Shown here: positions 41,941 to 51,070 of the stretch, in pieces | Numbering within the stretch: position 1 is the first letter of the stretch | How the letters are laid out: the number at the start of each line of letters is the position of its first letter | The notes under the pieces: model-generated | Told to the model about the DNA's origin: nothing | What the model saw: only the letters and a program-made list of their open reading frames with translations | Database searches by the model: none | Program-made: the position numbers and the translations under genes | Source of the DNA: Faecalibacterium sp. HTF-F | GTDB taxonomy: Bacteria > Bacillota > Clostridia > Oscillospirales > Ruminococcaceae | Direction: 5' to 3' | DNA: 64,000 nucleotides | Assembly: GCF_023347535.1 (NCBI RefSeq) | Contig: NZ_CP094473.1 | Location: 1,922,001-1,986,000 of the forward strand

Positions 41941-42813
41941 ATGAACGATATCCGAGATCTGTTCCCCGGCCGGATGCGGGAGCGCACCTTCCAGCTGAAA
42001 GCCAAGCGGGACGCCGGGGCCGTCTGGCACGAGCCCCAGTTCGTGGAGTGTAAGCAGTGCGGCCGCCGCGCAGCACGCACCCTGTGGACCAAAAGCCTTT
42101 TCGTCTGCCCCAACTGCGGCTATCACATGCCCATCGGCGGATACTACCGGCTGAGTCTGGTATTGGATCACGGCAGCTTCCGGGAACTGGATGCAGACCT
42201 GCCTCCGCAGGATGTGCTCAGCTTTCCGGACTACAGCGAGAAGCTTGCTGCCGCCCAGAACAAGACCGGCCTGCGCGAAGCCGTTGTCACGGCCACCGGC
42301 CGCATTGGCGGGGTGGCCTGCGTGGCAGCCGTGCTGGACAGCCGCTTTTTCATGGGCAGCATGAGCACTGCTGTGGGCGAAAAGATCACCCGCGCAGTGG
42401 AATACGCCGCCGCCAAGCGGCTCCCGCTGGTCATCTTTTCGGCCAGCGGCGGTGCGCGGATGCAGGAGGGCATTTTCAGCCTGATGCAGATGGCCAAGAC
42501 CAGCGCCGCCATCCAGCGGTTCTCCGCAAAGGGCGGGTTGTACATCAGTGTGCTCACCCATCCCACCACCGGCGGCGTGACCGCCAGCTTTGCCAGCCTT
42601 GGCGACATCATGCTGGCAGAGCCCGGTGCGCTGATCGGTTTTGCCGGGCCCCGGGTCATTGAACAGACCATCGGCGAAAAGCTGCCTGCCGGATTCCAGC
42701 GCAGCGAGTTCCAGATGGAGCACGGCTTTGTGGATCAGGTGATCCCCCGCAGCCAGCTGCGGGATACCCTGATCCAGATCTTACAGCTCCACACAGGAGG
42801 AAAGCACGAATGA
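41941..42813 (+). CDS. accD: Acetyl-CoA carboxylase carboxyltransferase subunit beta
   Basis: A 290-residue AccD. With AccA it transfers CO2 from carboxybiotin to acetyl-CoA, giving malonyl-CoA. The N-terminal zinc ribbon is CKQCGR and CPNCGY. The carboxyltransferase core has [13 protein letters not shown] and [33 protein letters not shown] (given here as two adjoining blocks of the conserved core). The stop overlaps the accA start (ATGA), so the subunits are translationally coupled in equal amounts. Confidence 0.96.
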   Translation: MNDIRDLFPGRMRERTFQLKAKRDAGAVWHEPQFVECKQCGRRAARTLWTKSLFVCPNCGYHMPIGGYYRLSLVLDHGSFRELDADLPPQDVLSFPDYSEKLAAAQNKTGLREAVVTATGRIGGVACVAAVLDSRFFMGSMSTAVGEKITRAVEYAAAKRLPLVIFSASGGARMQEGIFSLMQMAKTSAAIQRFSAKGGLYISVLTHPTTGGVTASFASLGDIMLAEPGALIGFAGPRVIEQTIGEKLPAGFQRSEFQMEHGFVDQVIPRSQLRDTLIQILQLHTGGKHE

Positions 42814-43763
42814 TCAAAGAAATTCTGGAACAGCTGGCTCCGCTGGACGCCCAGATCGCCGCACTGAAGGGCCGCGGCAACGACATGGAAGCCATCACGG
42901 CTCATGCGTCCGAACTGGCTGAGCTGGCCGTGGAGGAGGACGAGATCCTGCGCACCTGCGGCCCGCTGACCGCTGAGGACCGGGTATTTCTGGCCCGGCA
43001 TCCGGAACGCCCCCACATCGATGAGATCGTGAACGCATTGTTCACCGATTTCTTTGAACAGCGCGGCGACCGTCAGTGCAAGGAGGACCCTGCCATTCTG
43101 GGCGGCATCGCCCGTTTTCACGGATTGCCGGTGACGGTCATCGGCCACCGGAAGGGCGCTACGCTGGAAGAAAATCTGGCCTGCAACTTTGGTATGCCGG
43201 GGCCGGAGGGCTACCGTAAGGCTCTGCGCCTGATGAAGCAGGCGGAAAAGTTCGGCCGCCCCATCATCACCTTTATCGACACCCCGGGCGCTTACCCCGG
43301 AAAGGACGCCGAGGAGCGTGGTCAGGGCGAAGCGATCGCACGGAACCTGATGGAAATGAGCGGCCTGACTGTGCCGGTCATTGCCGTCGTTACCGGCGAA
43401 GGCTCTTCCGGCGGCGCGCTGGCTCTGGGTGTGGCAAACCGCATCCTCATGCTGGAAAACGCCGTCTACTCTGTCCTCAGCCCCGAGGGTTTTGCCAGCA
43501 TCCTGTGGAAGGACTCTTCCCGCAGCGGCGAAGCCTGTGAGATGATGAAGCTGACGGCGCAGGATCTGTACCGCGGCGGCATTGTGGAGCAGGTGATCCC
43601 GGAGCCGGTGGGCGGCGCACAGCGCGGCCATGCCGCCCTGTTTGAGACGCTGGACGAAGCACTGCGTGCAAACCTGAGAGAGCTGTGCCGCATGAGCGGC
43701 CGGGCGCTGGCCGATCAGCGCTATAAAAAATACCGTCAGATCGGAGAAACGAGGAACCCATGA
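42810..43763 (+). CDS. accA: Acetyl-CoA carboxylase carboxyltransferase subunit alpha
   Basis: A 317-residue AccA, partner of AccD. It starts with a helical region ([15 protein letters not shown]) and has the carboxyltransferase blocks [20 protein letters not shown] and [13 protein letters not shown]. The start ATG at 42810 has AGGAGGAAAG upstream and overlaps the accD stop; the accA stop in turn overlaps the fabH start. The biotin carrier (AccB) and biotin carboxylase (AccC) needed for the full enzyme are not in this window. Confidence 0.96.
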   Translation: MIKEILEQLAPLDAQIAALKGRGNDMEAITAHASELAELAVEEDEILRTCGPLTAEDRVFLARHPERPHIDEIVNALFTDFFEQRGDRQCKEDPAILGGIARFHGLPVTVIGHRKGATLEENLACNFGMPGPEGYRKALRLMKQAEKFGRPIITFIDTPGAYPGKDAEERGQGEAIARNLMEMSGLTVPVIAVVTGEGSSGGALALGVANRILMLENAVYSVLSPEGFASILWKDSSRSGEACEMMKLTAQDLYRGGIVEQVIPEPVGGAQRGHAALFETLDEALRANLRELCRMSGRALADQRYKKYRQIGETRNP

Positions 43764-44722
43764 ACGCTGCTTTGCGCTTGATAGCCACCGGCGGGGCACT
43801 GCCCGGCCGGACTGTCACGAACGAAGATCTGAGCCGCATGGTGGACACCAGCGACGAGTGGATCACCACCCGCACCGGCATCCGTGCCCGGCACTGGTGC
43901 GGCGAGAACGAATCCGCTGCCACCCTTGCCATTGCTGCCGCAAAGCAGGCGCTCAGCCGCAGCGGCCTTGCCCCGGCAGACATCGGCTGCTGCATCTGTG
44001 CCACCCTTTCGGCACCGGATGCGACCCCCAGCGTTGCCTGCCAGATCCAGGCAGCGCTGAGCCTGCCGGAAAACTGCCCGGCGCTGGACGTGAACGCGGC
44101 CTGCTCCGGCTTTTTGTATGGTACCGCCGTGGCACGCGGGCTGCTGGCAACGATGGGCGGGCGGTATGCCCTTGTGGTGGGCTGTGAAGCTCTCTCCCGC
44201 CTGATAGACCCGACCGACCGTTCCACCTGCGTATTGTTCGGCGATGGTGCCGGTGCGGCCGTCTTTGAGCTGACTGCAGCCCCTGTGCCCTTTGCCGTAA
44301 CACTGGGTGCCCGGGGCGATGCCGCCATTCACGCCGGCGGGCCCAGCCGCGAAGGCTCTGCCCCCATCACGATGGATGGCAAAGCGGTGTTCCGCTTTGC
44401 AGTGGATGCTCTGCCCAGATGTCTGCACGCTGTGCTGGAAGAAACCGGCAAAACACTGGATGAACTGGACTGGGTGGTCTGTCATCAGGCCAACAGCCGC
44501 ATCATCGACCACTGCGTGCGGGCGCTGAAGGCCGACCCGGCAAAGTTCTACAAGAACATGGAGCGCCACGGCAACACCAGCGCCGCCAGCATCCCGGTCG
44601 CCCTCAACGAGCTGGCCGAGAGCGGGCAGCTGAAGCCGGGCCAGCTGCTGGCCTGCATCGGCTTTGGCGGCGGCCTGACATGGGGCGGAATGATCGTGGA
44701 ATATGACCCTCTCAGGCGCTGA
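43760..44722 (+). CDS. fabH: 3-oxoacyl-ACP synthase III (KAS III)
   Basis: A 320-residue FabH, which starts fatty-acid synthesis by condensing acetyl-CoA (or a branched primer) with malonyl-ACP. The catalytic triad is Cys115 in [10 protein letters not shown], His in [10 protein letters not shown] and Asn in RHGNTSAAS. The start is ATG 43760, overlapping the accA stop. The last codons (YDPLRR) and the stop lie inside the palindromic repeat that begins at 44706, so the repeat encodes the C-terminus. Normal FabH proteins end close to this point, so function is probably unaffected. Confidence 0.96.
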   Translation: MNAALRLIATGGALPGRTVTNEDLSRMVDTSDEWITTRTGIRARHWCGENESAATLAIAAAKQALSRSGLAPADIGCCICATLSAPDATPSVACQIQAALSLPENCPALDVNAACSGFLYGTAVARGLLATMGGRYALVVGCEALSRLIDPTDRSTCVLFGDGAGAAVFELTAAPVPFAVTLGARGDAAIHAGGPSREGSAPITMDGKAVFRFAVDALPRCLHAVLEETGKTLDELDWVVCHQANSRIIDHCVRALKADPAKFYKNMERHGNTSAASIPVALNELAESGQLKPGQLLACIGFGGGLTWGGMIVEYDPLRR

Positions 44723-44865
44723 CGCGCCAGCTCCCCCAAAGGGGGAGCTTTATGGGCGGGTAGGGTCAGCGTGCTTTCCAAGAGAAGGTCTAGCTGACAG
44801 AAAAGCAGAAAAAAGCTCCCCCTTCGGGGGAGCTGGCAATGCCTTACGGCATTGACTGAGAGGGT
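44706..44865. repeat. Palindromic repeat element, copy 4 (160 bp), inside the fab operon
   Basis: The termini ACCCTCTCAG (44706-44715) and CTGAGAGGGT (44856-44865) are perfect inverted copies. Next to each is a strong hairpin (AGCTCCCCC..GGGGGAGCT). The left end encodes the last fabH codons and the right end supplies GAGAGGG just upstream of the fabK ATG at 44871. It is the largest copy of the family and the only one inside an operon here. Confidence 0.85.
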
Positions 44866-44870
44866 TTTTA

Positions 44871-45806
44871 ATGAAACTTTTAAATGAAATTCTAGGCACA
44901 AAATACCCCATCATTCAGGGCGGTATGGCCAACATCGCCACCGGCGAGTTTGCCGCTGCCTGCTCCAATGCGGGAGCGCTGGGCATCATCGGTGCGGGCG
45001 GCATGGATGCCGACACCCTGCGCCAGAACATCCGCCGCTGCAAGCAGTTGACCGACAAACCTTTCGGCGTGAACATCATGCTCATGCATCCGCAGGCAGA
45101 TGTTTTTGCGCAGATCGTGGTGGACGAGGGCGTGTCCGTTGTGACCACCGGTGCAGGCAACCCGGGCAAATACGTGCCCATGTGGAAAGCTGCCGGCATC
45201 AAGGTGATCCCGGTGGTGGCCGCTGCGGTGCTGGCAAAGCATCTGGAACCGCTGGGCATCGACGCCGTCATCGCCGAAGGCACCGAGAGCGGCGGCCATG
45301 TGGGCGAAATGACCACCATGGCGCTGGTGCCGCAGGTCGTGGATGCGGTCAGCATTCCGGTCATTGCGGCAGGCGGCATCGCCGACGGCCGTCAGCTGGC
45401 AGCAGCTCTGGCTCTGGGCGCCTGCGGCGTGCAGGTGGGCACCTGCCTGCTGGCAAGCGAGGAATGCCCCATCCACCCCAACTACAAAGCCGCCCTGCTC
45501 AAGGCCAAGGACAGCGATACCATCGTGACCGGCCGCAGCGTGGGTGCGCCGGTGCGGGTGCTGAAAAACCGCATGAGCCGCGAATATGTCCGGCAGGAAA
45601 ACGCCGGTGCCGACAAGATGGAGCTGGAAAAGTACACCCTTGGCAGCCTGCGCCGCGCCGTGTTTGAGGGCGACACCACCACCGGAAGCCTGATGGCCGG
45701 TCAGGTGGCAGGCATGCTGCACGAGGTGCGCCCGGTAGCGGATATTCTTGCAGACCTGTGGGACGGCGGGAGGCAGCGCATTGCCGCGCTGAGCACCGAA
45801 TGCTGA
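44871..45806 (+). CDS. fabK: FMN-dependent enoyl-ACP reductase II
   Basis: A 311-residue FabK, reducing trans-2-enoyl-ACP with NAD(P)H and FMN in the last step of each elongation cycle. It begins LNEILGTKYPIIQGGMANIA, and has GIIGAGGMDADTLR, the catalytic-histidine block EGTESGGHVGEM and PVIAAGGIADGRQLAAALALG, all characteristic of the FabK/nitronate monooxygenase fold. The ribosome-binding site GAGAGGG comes from the end of the repeat element. The stop overlaps the start of the next gene by 7 bp. There is no FabI in the window. Confidence 0.95.
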   Translation: MKLLNEILGTKYPIIQGGMANIATGEFAAACSNAGALGIIGAGGMDADTLRQNIRRCKQLTDKPFGVNIMLMHPQADVFAQIVVDEGVSVVTTGAGNPGKYVPMWKAAGIKVIPVVAAAVLAKHLEPLGIDAVIAEGTESGGHVGEMTTMALVPQVVDAVSIPVIAAGGIADGRQLAAALALGACGVQVGTCLLASEECPIHPNYKAALLKAKDSDTIVTGRSVGAPVRVLKNRMSREYVRQENAGADKMELEKYTLGSLRRAVFEGDTTTGSLMAGQVAGMLHEVRPVADILADLWDGGRQRIAALSTEC

Positions 45807-46867
45807 CCCTCGGCAGAAAGGCCCTGTCTGTGCCCATCTTACAGGGCGGCATGGGTGTGGGCGTTTCCCTTGGCGGGCTGGCCGGTGCTGTTGCAGCCTG
45901 CGGCGGCATGGGGTGCATCTCCACCGCCGATGCAGGCTACCGGGAGCCGGACTTTGCCCGTGACCCGGCAAGCGCCAATCACCGTGCCCTGACCGCCGAG
46001 ATCCGGAAGGCGAAGGAGATCGCAAAGGGTGCCGGTATGGTAGCCATCAACGCCATGGTGGCAACGCAGGATTATGCGGCCGCGATCCGCACCGCTGTGG
46101 AAGCGGGCGTAGACGCGGTGGTGTCCGGCGCAGGCCTGCCGTTGGAGCTGCCCGGCATCGTGGGCACAACGGATGTTGCCATTGCTCCCATCGTTTCCAG
46201 CGGACGGGCCGCAAAGCTCATCCTGCGCCGCTGGGCCAAAGAGTTTGGCCGCACCGCTGATTTTGTGGTGATCGAAGGCTGCAAGGCAGGCGGACACCTC
46301 GGCTTTGCCGAAGATGATCTGCTGGCAGGCAAATGCCAGACCCTCGACGACATCCTGCCCGAGGTGCTGGCCGAGGTAAAGCCCTTTGAAGCACAGTTTG
46401 GCCACAGCATCCCCGTGTTTGTGGCAGGCGGCGTGTACACCGGTGCCGATATGGCCCACTTTACCGCAATGGGCGCTGCAGGCGTACAGCTTGCCACCCG
46501 CTTTATCACCACCTACGAGTGCGACGCATCCCAGGGCTACAAGGACGTTCTGCTGAACGCCCGGCCCGAGGATGTGCGGATCATCCACAGCCCGGTGGGA
46601 ATGCCGGGCCGTGCACTGAACACCCCGCTGGTGCAGGCGCTGGCAGAGGGAACCCGCTTCCCTCCCCGGCACTGTGCCCGCTGCCTGAAGACCTGCGACC
46701 CCGCCAAGGTGCCCTACTGCATCACCCACGCGCTCATCGAAGCCGTAAAGGGCAATGTGGAGGAGGGCCTGTTCTTCTGCGGAGCCAACGTGGGCCGGCT
46801 GGACCGGATGCGCACGGTGCAGGAGCTGATGGATGAACTTGTGACCGAATGGAGGCAAAATCAATGA
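45800..46867 (+). CDS. Nitronate monooxygenase-like FMN protein with C-terminal cysteine cluster
   Basis: A 355-residue FMN TIM-barrel protein related to FabK and 2-nitropropane dioxygenases. It has VPILQGGMGVGVSLGGLA, EGCKAGGHLGF (FabK-like histidine block) and PVFVAGGVYTGADMAHF. Compared with FabK it has an insertion and a C-terminal extension with HCARCLKTCDPAKVPYC, four cysteines that could bind iron-sulfur or zinc. The start is ATG 45800, overlapping the fabK stop (ATGCTGA); the frame is open to 45758 but inside fabK. Its place in the operon suggests a role in fatty-acid synthesis, but that role is unknown. Confidence 0.85.
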   Translation: MLTLGRKALSVPILQGGMGVGVSLGGLAGAVAACGGMGCISTADAGYREPDFARDPASANHRALTAEIRKAKEIAKGAGMVAINAMVATQDYAAAIRTAVEAGVDAVVSGAGLPLELPGIVGTTDVAIAPIVSSGRAAKLILRRWAKEFGRTADFVVIEGCKAGGHLGFAEDDLLAGKCQTLDDILPEVLAEVKPFEAQFGHSIPVFVAGGVYTGADMAHFTAMGAAGVQLATRFITTYECDASQGYKDVLLNARPEDVRIIHSPVGMPGRALNTPLVQALAEGTRFPPRHCARCLKTCDPAKVPYCITHALIEAVKGNVEEGLFFCGANVGRLDRMRTVQELMDELVTEWRQNQ

Positions 46868-47796
46868 AGCTTGCCGTTTTATATGCCGGTCAGGGGGCAC
46901 AGCACCCCGGCATGGGCAAAGAATTTTACGAAGGCTCTCCCGCGTTCCGGGCAGCATTTGACAGCGCCGAGCTGGACTTCGACCTGCACCGCGTCTGCTT
47001 TGAGGATCCGGACGGCCTTCTGAATCAGACCGAATACACCCAGCCCTGCATGGTGGCTTTTGCCTGCGGCGTGACCGCAGTGCTGGAACAGCAGGGCGTA
47101 AAGCCCGCTTATGTGGCCGGGCTTTCGCTGGGCGAATACTCCGCGCTGGAAGCTGCCGGGGTGTTCACCGCAAAGCAGGCCATCGAGCTGGCCGCTTACC
47201 GCGGCAAAGCCATGGCCGAAGCCGCAAAAGGCATCGACTGCGGCATGACCGCCGTGCTGAACCTTGACCGGCAGGCACTTGCAGCCTGCTGTGAGCAGGC
47301 TGCACAGCTGGGCTGTGTGCAGATCTGCAACTACAACTGCCCGGGCCAGCTGGTCATCGGCGGCGAGAAAGCCGCTGTGGACAAAGCCGCCGCACTGGCC
47401 AAAGAAGCCGGTGCCCGCCGCTGCATCCCGCTCAAGGTGAGCGGCCCGTTCCACACCCGCCTCATGGCCCCCGCCGGGGATGCACTGGCAAAGCGTTTTG
47501 CCTCTGAGTCCTTTGGCGAGATGCAGGTGCCGGTGCTGTTCAACTGCCTTGGCCGTGAAAAGGTTGACGCCGACAGCATCCCGGCGCTGCTGGTGAAGCA
47601 GGTGCAGAGCAGCGTTTACATGGAAGATACGCTCCGCCGCCTTGGTGAGCTGGGCGTAGACCATATTCTGGAAGTCGGCCCGGGCAGTGCTCTGGCTGGC
47701 TTTGTGAAAAAGACCCTGCCCGGCGTGGTCTGCGCTTCGGTGGAGACTCCGGAGCAGCTGAACGCCGCACTGACAGCATGGAAGGAAGAGCTATGA
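46864..47796 (+). CDS. fabD: Malonyl-CoA--ACP transacylase
   Basis: A 310-residue FabD, moving malonyl from CoA to ACP. It starts AVLYAGQGAQHPGMGKEF, with the nucleophile Ser88 in GLSLGEYSALEA and the catalytic His in VSGPFHTRLM. The start is ATG 46864 (ATGA overlap with the preceding stop), with GGAGGC upstream; the frame is open to 46849 inside the preceding gene. It is coupled to fabG by another ATGA overlap. Confidence 0.96.
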   Translation: MKLAVLYAGQGAQHPGMGKEFYEGSPAFRAAFDSAELDFDLHRVCFEDPDGLLNQTEYTQPCMVAFACGVTAVLEQQGVKPAYVAGLSLGEYSALEAAGVFTAKQAIELAAYRGKAMAEAAKGIDCGMTAVLNLDRQALAACCEQAAQLGCVQICNYNCPGQLVIGGEKAAVDKAAALAKEAGARRCIPLKVSGPFHTRLMAPAGDALAKRFASESFGEMQVPVLFNCLGREKVDADSIPALLVKQVQSSVYMEDTLRRLGELGVDHILEVGPGSALAGFVKKTLPGVVCASVETPEQLNAALTAWKEEL

Positions 47797-48542
47797 GCGA
47801 AGAAACGATCATCCGCACCGCCGTTGTCACCGGCGGAAGCCGGGGCATTGGCCGGGCTGTGTGCATCCAGCTTGCAAAGCAGGGCTGCAATGTGGTGGTG
47901 AATTACTGCCACGGCGAAGCTGCAGCTGCCGAGACGGTGGCTCTGTGCAAGGCCGAAAATGCAAATGCCGTGGCTGTGCAGGCCGATGTTTCCACTGCCG
48001 AGGGCTGCAAAGCGCTCTTTGAGCAGGCAGTGAACGCCTTTGGCCGGGTGGATATCCTTGTGAACAACGCGGGCATTACCCGCGATAATCTGATCCTGCG
48101 CATGAGCGAAGAGGACTTTGACGCAGTGCTGAACGCAAACCTCAAGGGTGCGTTCCTCTGCTGCAAGGAGGCCGCCCGCCGCATGGTGCGCCAGCGCTGG
48201 GGCCGCATCGTGAACCTTTCCAGTGTGGTGGCCCTGCGGGGCAACGCCGGCCAGACCAATTACGCCGCCAGCAAGGCGGGCCTGATCGGACTGACCAAAA
48301 GCCTTGCCCGCGAGCTGGCAAGCCGCAATGTGACCGTGAATGCGGTCGCGCCGGGCTTTATCGAGACCGACATGACCGCCGCCCTGCCGGAAGCCGTCCG
48401 TGCCGAAATGGCAAAGGGCATCCCCGCAGGCCGCGTAGGAAAGCCGGAGGATGTGGCAAATGCAGTGGCATTTTTTGCCGCAGAACAAAGCAGCTATCTC
48501 ACCGGGCAGGTGCTCTGTGCAGACGGCGGCATGGCAATGTAA
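47793..48542 (+). CDS. fabG: 3-oxoacyl-ACP reductase
   Basis: A 249-residue short-chain dehydrogenase, FabG, reducing 3-oxoacyl-ACP with NADPH. The nucleotide loop is TGGSRGIGRA, then NNAGITRDN and the catalytic Ser-Tyr-Lys set in NLSSVV and YAASKAG. The C-terminus has VAPGFIETDMT and ends GQVLCADGGMAM, typical of FabG. The start is ATG 47793, with GGAAGGAAG upstream and an ATGA overlap with fabD. Confidence 0.96.
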   Translation: MSEETIIRTAVVTGGSRGIGRAVCIQLAKQGCNVVVNYCHGEAAAAETVALCKAENANAVAVQADVSTAEGCKALFEQAVNAFGRVDILVNNAGITRDNLILRMSEEDFDAVLNANLKGAFLCCKEAARRMVRQRWGRIVNLSSVVALRGNAGQTNYAASKAGLIGLTKSLARELASRNVTVNAVAPGFIETDMTAALPEAVRAEMAKGIPAGRVGKPEDVANAVAFFAAEQSSYLTGQVLCADGGMAM

Positions 48543-48557
48543 AAGGAGAAAACTCTC

Positions 48558-49796
48558 ATGGAAAAACGCAGAGTCGTGATCACCGGCCTTGGCACCGTGA
48601 ACCCGCTGGGCAACAACACCGCCGACAGCTGGGCCGCTGCCAAAGCGGGCAAATGCGGCATCGGCCCCATTACCCAGTTCGATACCACCGATTTCAAATG
48701 CAAGCTGGCAGGCGAGGTGAAGGGCTTTGACCCGGAAACCATCGTGGACAAAAAGGAAGCCCGCAAGATGGCCCGCTTTACCGTTCTGGCCCTTGCTGCC
48801 GCCGCTGAAGCGGTTGCAGACAGCGGTCTGGACACCGAAGCGGAAGCCAAGCAGATCGGCGTCATCCTTTCCAGCGGCATCGGCGGTCTGCCCACCATTG
48901 AGGAGCAGCACACCCGCGGTGAAGAAAAGGGCATGGAAAAGGTAAGTCCCTATTTTGTGCCCATGTCCATTGCCAACATGGCGGCGGCACAGGTGGCCAT
49001 CCGCTTTGGCCTGAAGGGCATGTGCACCTGCCCGGTGACGGCCTGCGCCGGCGGCACCAATGCCGTAGGCGATGCCTTCCACCGCATCCGTGACGGCTAC
49101 GAGACTGCCATGGTCTGCGGCGGTGCAGAGAGCTGCATCAGCCCTCTGGGCATCGGCGGCTTTACCAGCATGAAAGCGCTTTCCACCGCGACCGATCCGG
49201 ATGCAGCCAGCCTGCCCTTTGACGCACGGCGCGGCGGCTTCGTGATGGGCGAAGGCAGCGGTGTGCTGGTGCTGGAAGAGCTGGAGCACGCCCGTGCCCG
49301 TGGTGCGCACATCTACGCTGAGGTGGTGGGCTACGGTGCCAACTGCGACGCCTACCATTTCACTGCCCCCGCCCCCGGCGGCGCAGGTGCCATCGACTGC
49401 ATGGCGCTGACGCTGGCGGATGCAGGCATCGCACCGGAGCAGGTGGACCACATCAACGCCCACGGCACCGGCACCCACATGAACGATGCCTGCGAGACCG
49501 CCGCCATCCATGCGGTGTTCGGCGAACACGCAAAGCAGCTGACCGTGGTAAGCACCAAGAGCATGACCGGCCATCTGCTGGGCGGTGCGGGCGGCATCGA
49601 AGCCGTATTTACAGCGCTGGCCCTGCATGACCAGTTTGCACCGCCCACCATCCACTATGAGCAGCCCGATCCCGAATGTGATCTGGACTATGTGCCGAAC
49701 ACTGGCCGTGCGCAGACCATGACCTACGCACTGAGCAACAGTCTGGGCTTTGGCGGGCACAACGCCTGCATCGCCCTGCGCAGATGGGAGGGCTGA
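48558..49796 (+). CDS. fabF: 3-oxoacyl-ACP synthase II (KAS II)
   Basis: A 412-residue FabF, the main elongating condensing enzyme. Catalytic Cys163 is in VTACAGGTNAVGDA, His302 in NAHGTGTH and His339 in MTGHLLGGAGG. It starts RRVVITGLGTVNPLGN. The ATG at 48558 has AAAAGGAGA upstream; the 15-bp gap from fabG is the second-largest in the operon after the repeat. There is no separate FabB, so FabF probably serves both saturated and unsaturated synthesis. Confidence 0.97.
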   Translation: MEKRRVVITGLGTVNPLGNNTADSWAAAKAGKCGIGPITQFDTTDFKCKLAGEVKGFDPETIVDKKEARKMARFTVLALAAAAEAVADSGLDTEAEAKQIGVILSSGIGGLPTIEEQHTRGEEKGMEKVSPYFVPMSIANMAAAQVAIRFGLKGMCTCPVTACAGGTNAVGDAFHRIRDGYETAMVCGGAESCISPLGIGGFTSMKALSTATDPDAASLPFDARRGGFVMGEGSGVLVLEELEHARARGAHIYAEVVGYGANCDAYHFTAPAPGGAGAIDCMALTLADAGIAPEQVDHINAHGTGTHMNDACETAAIHAVFGEHAKQLTVVSTKSMTGHLLGGAGGIEAVFTALALHDQFAPPTIHYEQPDPECDLDYVPNTGRAQTMTYALSNSLGFGGHNACIALRRWEG

Positions 49797-49799
49797 CCC

Positions 49800-50276
49800 A
49801 TGGCAGAACCCCGCACCGTGCGTGCAGACGCAAACGCCCTGAACAGCGAGGAGATCGCGGCGCTTCTGCCGCACCGCTATCCCTTTGCCCTTGTGGACCG
49901 CATTCTGGACTATGAGCCGGGCCAGTGGGCCATCGGCCGCAAGTGCGTGAGCCGCAATGAGGAATTTTTCTGCGGACATTTTCCCGGTCAGCCGGTGATG
50001 CCGGGAGTGCTCATTCTGGAAGCACTGGCCCAGACCGGCGCGGTGGCAGCGCTGAGCCTGCCGGAGAACAAGGGCAAACTGGCTCTCTTCGGCGGCATCA
50101 AGAATGCCCGCTTCCGCAAACAGGTCACCCCCGGCGATGTGCTCACCCTGCACTGTGAACTGGTAGAGCAGCACGGCCCGGTGGGCGTGGGCAAGGCTTC
50201 GGCGTGGGTGGACGGCAAGTGCGCCGCCACCGCCGAGCTGACCTTTGTTCTGACCGAAGCAGCCGCCAACCGCTGA
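49800..50276 (+). CDS. fabZ: 3-hydroxyacyl-ACP dehydratase
   Basis: A 158-residue hot-dog-fold FabZ, dehydrating 3-hydroxyacyl-ACP. It has [15 protein letters not shown] (start of the fold), the catalytic His in [11 protein letters not shown] and Glu in [10 protein letters not shown]. The start is ATG 49800, with GGGAGGG 8 nt upstream, 3 bp after the fabF stop. It ends the operon before a strong terminator. No FabA/FabM/FabN-type isomerase for unsaturated fatty acids was found in the window. Confidence 0.96.
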   Translation: MAEPRTVRADANALNSEEIAALLPHRYPFALVDRILDYEPGQWAIGRKCVSRNEEFFCGHFPGQPVMPGVLILEALAQTGAVAALSLPENKGKLALFGGIKNARFRKQVTPGDVLTLHCELVEQHGPVGVGKASAWVDGKCAATAELTFVLTEAAANR

Positions 50277-50337
50277 ACCCGGACGTTCCCTGTCCGCATG
50301 TCTCAGCAGACCGGCCGGTAAAAACAGACGATCAACA

Positions 50338-50384
50338 AAAAACCTCCCCGTGCAGCGGTTTGATCCTGCACGGGGAGGTTTTGT
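50338..50384. terminator. Terminator of fab operon
   Basis: A perfect 15-bp stem (50341-50355 with 50366-50380) with a 10-nt loop, A run before and TTGTT after. It also serves the convergent hsp20 gene. Confidence 0.85.
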
Positions 50385-50450
50385 TATATTCTGAAAGCGC
50401 TGTGAAGATCAGCAAATACGCATTGTGCCTTGGCGCACATGCGCGGCGTT

Positions 50451-50921
50451 TTACTCAATTGCGATCAGGTTGGGGTTTTCCGGCAGAGCCTTCTGCTGCT
50501 GAGGAGCGGGCAGCTGGATGTGCAGGATGCCATCCTCGAACTTTGCGTGGATGTCTTCCTTCTTCACCGCATCGCCCACGTAGAAGCTGCGGGCGCAGGT
50601 GCCGGAGAAGGTCTCACGGCGCAGATAGCGGCCTTTCTCGTCCTTCTCATCGTTGCTGTGGCTGCGGACAGCCTGAATGGTCAGGTAGCCGTCGTTCAGT
50701 TCCATCTGAACGTCTTCCTTCTTGCAGCCGGGCAGATCCACTGCAACATCATAATTGCCATCAGCGGTCTGCTTCACATCGGTCTTCATCATGTTCGCAC
50801 CACGCTTGCCAAAGGTGTCATGAGCCTCACGGTTCATTGCACGCTCCAGTGCAACATCGTTCCAGAACGGATCAAAGAGATCATCGAACAGGTTCTCATG
50901 AAAAACAGCAGGCATAAACAT
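50451..50921 (-). CDS. Hsp20/alpha-crystallin family small heat-shock protein
   Basis: A 156-residue small heat-shock protein, an ATP-independent holdase. The alpha-crystallin domain spans about residues 47-140 (DVAVDLPGCKKEDVQMELND and RSFYVGDAVKKEDIHAKFEDG, the latter close to the conserved A-x-x-x-n-G-v-L motif). The ATG at 50921 has GGAGGG upstream; the open frame to 50966 lacks a start signal. A CIRCE operator covers its promoter, so it is controlled by HrcA. Confidence 0.95.
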   Translation of the reverse strand: MFMPAVFHENLFDDLFDPFWNDVALERAMNREAHDTFGKRGANMMKTDVKQTADGNYDVAVDLPGCKKEDVQMELNDGYLTIQAVRSHSNDEKDEKGRYLRRETFSGTCARSFYVGDAVKKEDIHAKFEDGILHIQLPAPQQQKALPENPNLIAIE

Positions 50922-50962
50922 AAAACAACCCTCCAATCCCGGCGTTCGGGTCGGGTATAAAA

Positions 50963-51016
50963 TCAAGATCGTGCATCAGGAGCGGAGTCTTCCCGGGAGC
51001 CTTGCGGTTCCCTCAT
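50963..51016 (-). CDS. Possible leader peptide upstream of hsp20
   Basis: A 17-codon frame MREPQGSREDSAPDARS in the hsp20 leader. An AGGAGAAAGGGG site lies just upstream of its ATG at 51016, and it ends 41 nt before the hsp20 start. It may be chance; the ribosome-binding site is the only support. Confidence 0.3.
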   Translation of the reverse strand: MREPQGSREDSAPDARS

Positions 51017-51041
51017 GCCCCTTTCTCCTGAGCACGCCTTT

Positions 51042-51070
51042 GTTATAGCACACAGTTTTAGCACTGTCAA
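51042..51070 (-). promoter_or_regulatory. Promoter of hsp20
   Basis: Minus strand TTGACA (51070-51065), 17-bp spacer, TATAAC (51047-51042) with an upstream TGC, an extended -10. The -35 lies within the CIRCE element. Confidence 0.85.

Noticed and set aside
44723..44870. An internal promoter or second terminator between fabH and fabK
   Set aside because: The hairpins belong to the repeat element and are not followed by the expected T run before fabK on the plus strand except a short one; no -35/-10 pair was found.
47616..50174. An 852-codon minus-strand frame opposite fabG-fabF-fabZ
   Set aside because: Antisense shadow; the plus-strand fab genes have intact catalytic residues.
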